Source of the DNA: Lycocorax pyrrhopterus obiensis
Lineage: Eukaryota; Chordata; Aves; Passeriformes; Paradisaeidae
Length of the DNA: 64,000 bases
Direction: 5' to 3'
Assembly: GCA_014706295.1 (NCBI GenBank)
Contig: JACSVZ010000028.1
Coordinates: 90,108 to 154,107 of the forward strand
Shown here: positions 55,337 to 64,000 of the stretch, piece by piece
Layout of the letters: every line of letters starts with the position of its first letter
How positions within the stretch are numbered: position 1 is the stretch's first letter
The notes under the pieces: model-generated
What the model saw: the letters and a program-made list of their open reading frames with translations, nothing else
Told to the model about the DNA's origin: nothing
The model's database searches: none
Made by a program: the position numbers and the translations under genes

Positions 55337-56085
55337 ATGTCCGGCAAAGAAATCCTACGACAGCCCGGCCACGCGCTACGGCCCCTCCACGGCCACCTAC
55401 GGGCGGCCCACGGCACTACGGGCGCCCACGGGCGATTACGGCTTAACGATTCGGCGCACCGCTCACCCCGCCGGGCTCCTACTAATGTCGAGGACGTGCC
55501 GTCAGCATTTCTACAATGTGGTCGTCGCCGCCCGGCTGGTGCGGTCCTGGACGGTCGCCGTCATGCCTGCTCTTCATCGCCATCTTACGCCTGCCGTGGC
55601 CCTCCCGCTGGCCTGTGAGTTACAGCTTTGCGGCCTACGGCGCTTTTGGCACGGTCTGGGGCGATTCTACGGGCTCGGCTACATAGGAGCGGGGTTAACG
55701 ACGGTTACGGCTACGGTGGCTACATCACCGGCGTCACCAACCCGCAGGGCGGCCAACGGGCTATTCATGATCGCCATGCCGTTGTCTGCTTCTTGGCCCA
55801 GCTGATGGCTCTTGGTGGCCAGCCTGAGCCAAGTCTAGCGACGGTCAGCGCTCGCGCCGTTCTTACTGGGTGGTCATAGTGGGCCAGGGCGTGTGGCCCT
55901 CTCCGTCATAGCTGATCAGCCACCATCGTCTACGTGAGTGGGGGTTGAACCCGGCAGGCGCAGTATTGAGCGGCGGCTACTACTACAGCCCGCTGTAGCC
56001 ATGGGCGCCAGGTGGACGCCGGAGACCTAGTGGCTTGCAAGCAAGTTAGCTGGTGCAACCTATGGCACCGTGCGACCCCCAGGAG
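55337..56085 (+). pseudogene. Degenerate inverted copy of the first OCLN coding exon
   Basis: Reverse-complement image of 53,086-53,805. ATG, the first few codons (MSGK) and pieces such as GVTNPQGGQRA can be followed, but many one- and two-base insertions and deletions shift frame throughout; 749 bp against 720. Flanks on both sides also match the left arm. Either a decayed duplicate or an uncorrected foldback read; not a working gene. Confidence 0.88.
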
Positions 56086-57059
56086 TGTGAGCGGGGGACC
56101 CCAGGAGGGGAGGGAGGGCCCAGGAAGGGGAGGGGACCCCCAGGAGGGGGAGGGATGGAACTCCAAAGGGGGGAGGGACCCCAGGACATGAGGGGAGGAC
56201 CCCCTGGAAATGAGGATGGGACCAAGGGAGGAGACCCCCAGGAGGGGAGGGGAGACCCCGGGAGGGAGAGGACCCTCAAAAGGTTGAGGGGGACCCCCCG
56301 GGAACCATGAGGGAGGGACCCCAGGAGGGGAGGGGAGACCCCGCAGGAGGGGAGGAGGGAACTCCAAAAGGGGAGGGAGGGAACCCTCAAAAGGATTGAG
56401 GGAGACCCCCAGGAAATGAGGGAGACCCACCCTGGGAAATGAGGGGATGGACCAAGGGAGGGACCCCCAGGACGTGAGGAGGGAACCCTAGGAGGGGAGG
56501 GAAGACCCTCAAAAAGTGACGAGGAGGGACCCCCCAGAAGATGAGGAGAGGATTCCCAGGAAATGAGGGATGAGGGTTGCCAGATCCCAGGAATTCCCAA
56601 AACGAGGGAGAGGGCCCCCTTCGGGGTGAGGGAGGGACCCCCGGGATCCAGTCAGACCCCATGGATTGGGACAAACGGGAAATTTTGGAGGGAGGAGAGG
56701 GATGGACGGAGAGTGTCGGCCCCTGGGGTTTTTCCTGCTGACTTTAAAATGGGGTTTGGTGAGTCACTCTTTGGGGTGTCCAAGCGCCTAAATCCCCCAT
56801 TCCTGCTTTTGGGGTTTTTCTCAACTTGGACTTTAAAGGGGTGTGGTTGTTCGGTCAAGCGTTTGGTGGCCGGGGGTGTCCAAGCACTCAATCCCTGTCC
56901 TGCTTTGGGGTTTTCCGCTGTTTTTTAAAGGGTTTGGTTGTTCTGTCGCTCCTTGGGTGCCGGGGGGTGTCCAGCCCTAAATCCCATCCTGCTTTTGGGG
57001 TCTTCCCGCTGGAAATTTAAGGAATTTCATGGAACTCTGTCAGTGTTTGGTGGCTGTGG
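56050..57059. repeat. Inverted copy of OCLN intron 2 start
   Basis: Error-rich image of about 52,125-53,085, including the GACCCCCAGGAGG array. It ends at the N-gap. Confidence 0.9.
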
Positions 57060-57084
57060 NNNNNNNNNNNNNNNNNNNNNNNNN
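57060..57084. other. Assembly gap (25 N)
   Basis: Same 25-N placeholder as at 13,974. Sequence character changes completely across it. Confidence 0.99.
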
Positions 57085-57980
57085 TGGCATCCGGGGCTGA
57101 GCGCGTTCGGGAAGGAGGATTTCCGCGGGAGGCAGTGATTGGAGCAGCCTTTGGGAAGGTAAGGAAGGCTTTTCCTTCACCTCCGGCTGGTGGATGCTGT
57201 CCTTAGCTGAATCCCGGGCTGAGGGAGCAGCTGCGGGTGCAGCACGTACTCGGCAGCAGCTGCCCCCCTCCGCTCCCCCGGCTCCTCCTCGGCCGGGCAG
57301 GAGCTGCTCCCGCGGCTCGGCTTCCCAGGGAGGAAATGCTGGAATGTCGCGCTGTGTCCCCAGTGAGCGGCTGGTTCTGTTTTCCCGGCCCGATCTCTGT
57401 CTAGGATGTGCTTTTCCTTTTTTTCTTTTTTTTTCTTCTTTTCGGGGCAAGATTGGCTGATCGCAGCCGGGCAAAAATAGCTCTGCAGCAAATCAGCTGC
57501 TGGAGAGCTGCTGTCCCACATGCAGCAGCTTCTGCCCTATTATTCCAGCGCTTCCAGCGGGGAAGCGCTGGAAAAGGACAATTTATTTATTTTTATTGCG
57601 AGTAGAACCCAGCTGGCTTTCCTCGTTTGCCCGGGGGCTGTCTGGGCTCTGTCTCGCGTCATTCCTGATTGAATCCCTCTGGAGGCTGTGGAGCTCCGGC
57701 CTCATCCCGGCCCCGCTCACATCCCTTTGCCTCTCCCCGGCTTTTAATTTCATTTCCAAGGAGTTTTCCCGGGTTTGGTGGTGCTGAGGCCTTTCCAGGA
57801 GAAATTTCCCTGGAAGGCTTGGCCGTGGCTGGGGGAAGTTTGCTGCTGGCACGGGCAGTGTGGGACAGAGCTCCCGGGGGATGCTTGGGTTGGTGCCGAG
57901 GTGTCCCAGAGCCAGACCAGCTTCATCCCGGATTTTCCAGGGAGCTCTGGGACAACGTTTTCCTTTCTACACCTCGATTT
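57085..57980. other. ATCAY intron 2, nothing else recognised
   Basis: Unique DNA without minisatellites. No ATCAY exon 3 is found between here and exon 2, so the intron runs into the gap. Confidence 0.5.
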
Positions 57981-57989
57981 CCTTTCTCT

Positions 57990-58092
57990 AGTTCCCTGAG
58001 CAGCCTGGTCTGCTGGAAGGAGTTCCCACCCTTGGAAGGGAGATGAGCCTTAAGGTCGCTTCCAACCCGAACCATTCCACGATTCCCATCTA
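57990..58092 (+). mobile_element. CR1 LINE 3' end fragment
   Basis: GGTCGCTTCCAACCCGAACC and ATTCCACGATTCC match the well-known CR1 tail. Strongly truncated, as most avian CR1 copies are. Confidence 0.8.
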
Positions 58093-58509
58093 TCCATCCA
58101 TCCATCCCTTTCTTTTCCACACTTCCCTCTCCTTTCACTCCATTAAAAGCCAGGGGCGAGCCTGAGGCTGGCACAGATCCAGCAGCTCTGCTCTCAGAGG
58201 GAACTAAAATCCACCCTGGGAACGCCGAGGCTGGCTGAGCCCCTCGGGAGGCAGCGGGAGGACAAGCGGAGTCCTGTGGGATGGAGCACAGAGGGGCTCA
58301 CACGGGGACGCAGCTGGAGCTGGGATGAACAGAGCCAGGCTCATCCGGCGGAACAGGAGCCCCTTTCTCCGTGTCTGGAATACTGGGGCTCTGTGGGCTG
58401 CAGCTGGAGCGGGCTGGCCAGCCCTGAAAGCCCTGGGCACTGCAGCCGCAGCAGGGGCTGGGCCTGGCCGCGCTCCGGGTGCCCAGCGGGATTCGGAGCT
58501 GGATCCTGG

Positions 58510-58690
58510 AATTGTCAGCGTTGGAAGGGACCTGTGGACATCCTCCAGTCCAAGCCCACTGCCCGGGCAGGGCCACCTGGAGCAGGTGACACAGGAATGC
58601 ATCCAGGTGGGTTTGGAATGTCTCCGGAGAGGGAGAATCCACACCCTCCCTGGGCAGCCTGGATGTGGGAACAACGCTGGGAATGGGGCT
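58510..58690 (-). mobile_element. CR1 LINE fragment
   Basis: TTGGAAGGGACCTGTGGACA, GGCAGGGCCACCTGGAGCAG and CCTCCCTGGGCAGCCTG are the reverse complement of the CR1 3' region. Confidence 0.85.
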
Positions 58691-59216
58691 GGGTTTTGGC
58701 ACCTCTGTGCAGCTGATGAAGTGGCTCTGAAGGTGGAAGGTGCCACTTTGGCACCTCCTGTCACCCACACACCTCATTTCCCACAGCTGGCACCCGTTCG
58801 GATCCATTGCATCCCAATGGCTCCGCTTCCTGTGGCAAATTCCTGGCACAGCAGCACTGCTCTGTTTGGGAAGACACTGCTTGATTCAGAGGCTGGGAAG
58901 GAGTCCATAAATCCACAAATCCACTCCCATATGCACCCATCCACCCTCCATCCCTTTACGTATCCCTGTATCCATCCTGATCTCCCAGTGCTCCACACCC
59001 AGCTCCTTTCCCTCCTTCCCCTGCTCACACAGGGCTGCCAAAAGCATCCCAAAATTTTTGACGCACTCAGAGCAGCTCCAAAAATTCTGAATTCCTGTGG
59101 GAGTCCAGGCTCCTGTTGCCCCTGGGGCCGTGGGAAGGACCCTCCCACTCTTTGCCCTGATGGTTTCTCACAGGAAAAAATAAGATTCTCCTGGTTTTGT
59201 TTTTCGGAGAACACAC

Positions 59217-59344
59217 CTGGGGAAGTCCTCGTCTTGCCATTCCTCCTTCACATCCACGTTTTCCATCCGCAGCGTGGCCTCCGTGGTTCCCATGGCTCTC
59301 AGGGAGGGGCTGGAGCCAGCAGATCCCTCCAGGAAGGGCTCAGG
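59217..59344 (-). CDS. ATCAY: Caytaxin, exon 2 with the start codon
   Basis: Exon 59344-59217 with acceptor TTTGCAG and donor CAG/GTGTGT. ATG at 59293-59291 opens [20 protein letters not shown], continuing DEDFP and part of an Arg codon. This is the conserved start of caytaxin, a neuronal CRAL-TRIO/BCH-domain protein that binds glutaminase and kinesin; loss causes Cayman ataxia in humans. 51 bases of 5' UTR precede the ATG. The codons [10 protein letters not shown] are also shared with BNIP2, but the [12 protein letters not shown] start is specific to ATCAY. All later exons would lie below 57,085 and are absent, lost at the gap. No minisatellites surround it, unlike the genes to the left. Confidence 0.93.
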
Positions 59345-60689
59345 CTGCAAAGGGGAGGCAGAGAGGTTTGGCATGGAGCATCCCGAGCCGGGAGCAGCTA
59401 CACTCCATGGAAAAGCAGTGGGAGAGCTGCTTGTGAGGAAAAAAGGAGCAAAACTCTGGATTTTGGGGCTACTTGGCACATTTTGGCCCAGAAGGAGGAG
59501 GGGAGGTTGGCCCTGGGTCAAAGCTGTGGATCTGTTCAGATCCCAGCTCATCTCCCTGGGGAGCAGCACTGATATCCACACATCCTTCCCTTCTTGCTTC
59601 TCTTCCAACCCCAATCTCCTCAAAAATCCCCCTCTGCTGAGGGGAACGAGATGTGGCTGAGAGGGGAGAGCAGGGCCAGCTCCTCCCAGGCTGCCCTGGG
59701 AGATTCCCAGATCCCACGTTTCTGGATTGGATGGGATTTACTGGCTCTGGTTCTGCAGAGAGACCCCGCAGAGACACTGCTGCGTGTCCCTGCTCCCACG
59801 GGGACGCGGAGGGGGATGAAGAGGCCTCTCAGGGATGTCCTCCCACATCCCTGAGGAATCACATCCCTGCCTTGCTCCAGGTGATCCAAACCAGACTCCA
59901 AAAAGCTGGAGCAGCTCAGCCGAGGGCAGCCTGGGGGTGTGTTCCCAGTCTGGCCTTTCTCCTGCACTGGTGGGAACAGGTTCAGGTCCAGCAATCCTGG
60001 ATTTCACCCTCACTGAACCCCAGGGCCCTTAGAACCCCATACATGGGGGTTTTTGCTTCACTGGAAGGTTCCTGCTGCCAGACAGAGAAATTCAAACCTT
60101 TGTACCCAATTCCTTGGGCCTGCAGCTCCCAGCAAAGCCTGGCCCAGGACTCAGGACTCAGGATCGGTCCTGGCTGCTCAGGGGGAGCAGACACCCCATT
60201 CCCAGCTGGATCCTGCCCCAAGGGAGCAGGGTCGGGCCCCATCTGCTCTGGAACATCCTCAGGTGGAATCAGCTCCTGTGTTGGGCCCAGCATCAACCAC
60301 TGCAGGGTGGGTTGGAATGTTCTCCCCAGCTCAGCCTTCCCACTGGGATTATTCCAGGCACTGGCTGGGGAGGTGGGAGCATATTTTTTTTGGGATGAGG
60401 GGTCCGGGGTGGTTCCTGGGGCTGCTCTGTCTGTCCCCAGTGCAGGAGATCAGCACTGAGCAGTCTGACCATGGCTGTGCAGCTCTTCCCAGGCCTTCTC
60501 CTGCTTCCTTTGGAGGCTGGGCATGATCTGGAGAGATAAATCCGGGCGTATTTGCTTTAAAGGGATGAACCTGTGCAGAGGCCCCAGTGAATCCAGCATC
60601 CCTCTGTATTCCGAGCGCTGGGATCAGCGGAGCTGGCTGCCAGCACTGCAGGGCTCCCTCCCTGCTGTCATTCCCGCTATTGTCATTCC

Positions 60690-61560
60690 CTGATCGTCCC
60701 AGCCCCACCTGGCTCAGCGAGCCCGCGGCCGCGTCTGTCTCCGTTCCTGCCTTCCCTGCACCAGACACCTCCAAGGCTCGGAAAAATCCCACCTTTCCCC
60801 CCCCTCCCCGCCTCTGGCAGCTGCTCCCTGCCAGCCCCGGAGGCATCATGGAGGGAGGAAGAAAAGGAGAAGACAGCCGAGCAAATCCCGGCTGGATGCT
60901 CCCGGCGTCCAGCCGCGCCCGGACGGGGCCGTACTCACCGCTGCCGGTGCTCAGTGAGGAACAAAGGCGATCCTGCCTCTGTCCCAGCTCGGCATTCCTG
61001 CTCCCGATGGATTCAGGTGCAGCCCCCGGAGCCGGCTGCGGATGGAGGAGCGTGGGGATGCATCTAGGTCGGCCTTCCCCGCAGCAGCCGCTGCTCCGCG
61101 ATGCGCTCGGGCACCGGGATGGATTGAGGGCAGTTATTTGTGCTCCTCCACGGCCGCCGCTTCCTCGGCCGCCTCCCTCCCTCCCCTCCAAGGTATTTTA
61201 TTATGATTTTCCGCCCGCAGCTGGCGAAGCCTCCGCTCCCCTAAGTCAGCTAATTCCCTGCTTTTGTGTGAGAGGGCGGCCGTGGGGACGGGGAGGGGGG
61301 TCTGGAGGAGGGGAGGGGAGGAGAGAGGAGCCGAGCACCCCCTCCCTGTGCCAGCGCCGCTCCAATCGGCTGCCAGGCTCCAAATCTCTGCCCGCACTCT
61401 GGCTCCGGGTGGATGGATGGATGGCGCTGCCAGGGCTGAGCCTCCTCTCCCCGCAGCGCTCAGTGGGAGCCAGGGATGCCCGTCATCCCGCAGGATCGGC
61501 TCCCGCAGGAGGGGCGGGAGGGATTCGGGCGCAGCGCATCATTCCCTGAGGAAGCGGGAG
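60690..61560. promoter_or_regulatory. CpG-rich promoter region, likely ATCAY
   Basis: Local rise in CpG (for example around 60,720, 60,900-60,940, 61,260-61,350) and the expected place for the ATCAY start, next to a non-coding exon with a strong donor. Confidence 0.5.
60939..61150 (-). other. ATCAY: Putative non-coding exon 1 of ATCAY
   Basis: On the - strand a strong donor, CAGCG/GTGAGTACG, at 60,938-60,937 follows a CpG-rich stretch. ATCAY exon 2 starts with 5' UTR, so a non-coding exon is needed, and this is the best donor upstream. The 5' end shown is approximate. Confidence 0.5.
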
Positions 61561-61989
61561 GTGGCCTCGGCGTGGGGTATGGGATTTAATGGTCCCGGCC
61601 GGCAGGGCTCGTTTGCGGCTGAACCTCGGGCTCTGGTTGGGTTCTGGGCAGGGGAGAACCGGCAGCTGCTCCTGCTCATCCTCGGGGAGTGAATTCCTGC
61701 TCCCAGGATGTCGGGAACTGCATCCATAACCCGAGCCCCATCCTGGCCCCTCTGCACGTCTGAAGAGGCTGAGATTTTCACTGCTCCAGAGCGGGGCTGT
61801 GGCTCTGCCCCGCAGGAGGGGGAGCTGGGGAGGGTCGGGATCTGCTCCTGGGGAACCACAGGACGAGAGGGAACGGCCTCGAGCTGTGCCAGGGCAGGGT
61901 CAGGTTGGGTTTTGGGAAAAAACCAAAAGGTTGTGTTCAATAATTCACAGAAATGATCCTCTGGAGCCAGGCTGGGAGAGCTGTGGATG

Positions 61990-62362
61990 CTCACCTAGAG
62001 AAGAGAAGGCTCCAGGGGCTCAGAGCCCCTTGCAGGGCCTAAAGGGGCTCCAGGAGAGCTGGAGAGGGACTGGGGACAAGGGATGGAGGGACAGGACACA
62101 GGGAATGGCTTCCCAGTGCCAGAGGGCAGGGATGGATGGGATATTGGGAAGGAATTGTTCCCTGTGAGGGTGGGCAGGCCCTGGCACAGGGTGCCCAGAG
62201 CAGCTGTGGCTGCCCCTGGATCCGTGGAAGTGTCCAAGGCCAGGCTGGACGGGGCTTGGAGCAGCCTGGGACAGTGGGAGGTGTCCCTGCCATGGCAGGG
62301 GTGGGACTGGGTGGGCTTTGAGGTCCTTTCCAACCCAATCCAGTCTGGGATTCTCTCTCGGA
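61990..62362 (+). mobile_element. CR1 LINE 3' end
   Basis: About 370 bp matching the songbird-type CR1 tail: GGCACAGGGTGCCCAGAGCA, AAGTGTCCAAGGCCAGGCTG, GAGGTGTCCCTGCCATGGCA and the terminal TTTCCAACCCAATCCAGTCT. Confidence 0.9.
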
Positions 62363-63194
62363 AGCTGACAGAAGATCCAGGGGACAGGAGACACCAGGAA
62401 TTCTCTAACACTTGATGGCTCCAAGGCGAATTGTCCAAGTCCGCAGCAGCCTCTCTGGCTCTGGTCAATGTTTCCCCTTTTCCCTACATTTTCACATGGA
62501 AAACGTTCCTCTCCCGTTTCCCGAGGCAATCCGAGCCTGGCAGCACACGGCAGCACCCGCCTGGATGCGGCAGCCTGTGAATGCCATCTGCTGGCTGCCG
62601 GCCCGGGCCTGGAGCAGGTGCTGCTCCCTGTCCGAGCTCCCCCCGATCCCGGAGGAATTTCATTGAGCACACGCTGCCTTAGCCCAGCTCGTTCTGCCGG
62701 GGAAAATGTTCTTTCTGGGACTCCATTTTCCTCAGGGATGCTGGGGTGTCTCCAGCTCCACTGAGGAGCTTTTCCAGAATTCTGGGAATTCTGTGCTGAG
62801 CCCAACTCCTGCCGATCCGGAGGGGGCGATGCCAGGCACGGGGATGGCTGCTGCAGGACCGGATCCTTCCTGGTGCCGGCTGTTTTCCCCAAACAACTTT
62901 TTTTCCCTTTTCCAGCCTCTCTCCCTTCCCCACATGCACTTTCCCCTGGAATGACGTTTTTGTATTACCTGAGAGCGCGTTTCCCCCCCCTGAGAGCCAA
63001 AAACTCCCGTGAAGGGGAGGAAAGAACAGAATAACTCTTTGGAAAGACCCTGCCCGCCAGGGGAGCATCCTCCTTTTATTTCCCTGGATTTGCTGCTCTT
63101 TTTTGGGCAGTGCTGATGGCGACGCTCTGCAGCCCCTAAATTCCTTCTCTGCCTGCAGAAACCTGGGATATCCCCGGCTCTTGGAGCGGCTCCG

Positions 63195-63355
63195 GAGCGG
63201 CGGGAGGGCGGCGGCTCCATCCCGGTCCCGGCTCCATCCCGGTCCCGGCTCCACCCCGATCCCGGCTCCATCCCGGTCCCGGCTCCACCCCGATCCCGGC
63301 TCCATCCCGGTCCCGGCTCCATCCCGGTCCCGGCTCCATCCCGATCCCGGCTGCG
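63195..63355. repeat. 17-18-bp CCATCCCGGTCCCGGCT array
   Basis: Nine units alternating CATCCCGGTCCCGGCTC and CACCCCGATCCCGGCTC; the only minisatellite right of the second gap. Confidence 0.95.
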
Positions 63356-63401
63356 GGCGATGCGCGGCGCGGGCTGCAGAGGTCCCCGCGCACCAGGAGA
63401 T

Positions 63402-63455
63402 GGATGCAGGGAAAAAATTCCCGCGGGATTTCTCCAAGGGGAAAGCAGGAATGGT
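63402..63455 (+). other. Possible first coding exon, unrecognised
   Basis: ATG followed by 17 codons (MDAGKKFPRDFSKGKAGM) and a consensus donor ATG/GTGAGT, downstream of GC-rich DNA. It could be a divergent gene opposite ATCAY. I do not recognise it and have no second exon. Confidence 0.2.
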
Positions 63456-63524
63456 GAGTCTACCCCCAGCCTGAGTCTGCTGCTCCTTAAGGACGGTCTC
63501 TGGCGGTGTTTCCAAAAGCCGGTA

Positions 63525-63612
63525 TCACAGAATTCCAGAGTGGATTGGGTCGGGAGGGACATGGGCCCCACAACTGCCCTGCCCCATCTGCCCCAGCATT
63601 TGGCCACCCTTA
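63525..63612 (-). mobile_element. CR1 LINE tail fragment
   Basis: TCACAGAATTCCAGAGTGGA then TTGGGTCGGGAGGGACATGG is the reverse complement of a CR1 3' end, diverged. Confidence 0.7.
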
Positions 63613-64000
63613 AGTTAAAAAAAAAAAGAAAATATAAAATTTCTCCTCTGTTTGAAGGGAATTTCTGGGTCTCAGCTCATGCCCTGGCCCCTTGTCCACT
63701 CACTGGGCACCACTGGGAAGGGTCTGGCTCCAATCACTGGAAGCTTGGCTGGCTGGAATGAAGATGAAACATTTGTTGGAGAGAAAATAAAAGTTATTTT
63801 GGGTCCTTTGAAATTATTTACAACTCGAACCAAAAAAAAAAAAAGGGGGTATTTTGGGGATGAAAAGCTGCAGCTTTGTTTGAGATATGCTTGAAATTAA
63901 ACACTTTGCCTTTTATTGAGCTGTGGCATTTCCCAGTTGAAATCTGCCTGCCTTTAATATAAAAAAGCAGGGGACCACAAGAGCCTTCAAAGATGCATTT
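63613..64000. other. AT-richer flank, nothing recognised
   Basis: Contains A-runs and AATAAAAG at 63,785, but no exon that I can support. Confidence 0.4.

Noticed and set aside
55051..56430. A second MARVEL-domain gene in tandem with OCLN
   Set aside because: It is the inverted, frame-broken image of the OCLN exon; no intact frame.
58325..59572. 415-residue + strand frame
   Set aside because: Passes through an antisense CR1 fragment and antisense to the ATCAY exon.
60349..61191. 280-residue - strand frame at the ATCAY promoter
   Set aside because: No conserved motifs; it reads through the predicted non-coding exon and its donor.

Overview
This window is vertebrate nuclear DNA from a bird, most likely a songbird. 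The genes are split by introns with GT/AG splice sites, the only recognisable transposons are CR1 LINE tails, and the gene set (BST2, CCDC194-like, PLVAP, NR2F6, occludin, ATCAY) corresponds to human 19p13, which is chicken chromosome 28. From base 1 to about 54,000 the sequence is very GC-rich and most intronic DNA is minisatellite, as on avian microchromosomes. Most long open frames here are repeats without stop codons, not genes.

Layout. 1-3,060: a 23-bp minisatellite followed by a compact BST2 (tetherin) gene, + strand. 3,332-8,382: a second type II membrane coiled-coil gene, CCDC194-like, + strand. 8,400-12,300: minisatellites. 12,375-13,973: PLVAP exon 1 and the first 24 bases of exon 2, + strand, cut by a 25-N gap. 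14,000-19,250: the remaining PLVAP exons, but on the - strand, so the gene appears split by a local inversion. 19,980-26,568: NR2F6 on the + strand without its first exon (first zinc finger), with an internal exon segment present three times. 26,700-53,816: occludin (OCLN) on the - strand, tail to tail with NR2F6. Its last two exons and 3' UTR lie in a 4.3-kb tandem duplication. 52,125-57,059: a foldback palindrome whose right arm is a degenerate inverted copy of the first occludin coding exon; it ends exactly at a second 25-N gap. 57,085-64,000: less GC-rich DNA with CR1 fragments and the first two exons of ATCAY (caytaxin), - strand.

Function. BST2, PLVAP and OCLN all act at membranes (enveloped-virion tethering, endothelial diaphragms, tight junctions). 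NR2F6 is an orphan nuclear receptor and ATCAY a neuronal BCH-domain protein. They are neighbours by chromosome history, not a pathway.

The most unusual signal is a recurring pattern. Several intronic tandem arrays start at an exon edge and repeat the splice acceptor or donor together with a few bases of the exon: nine extra copies beside OCLN exon 6, about ten beside exon 5, three beside exon 4, and eight donor copies beside CCDC194-like exon 3. Beside OCLN exon 5, four upstream acceptor copies are in frame and stop-free, so the cytoplasmic tail could vary in length in 23-35-residue steps.
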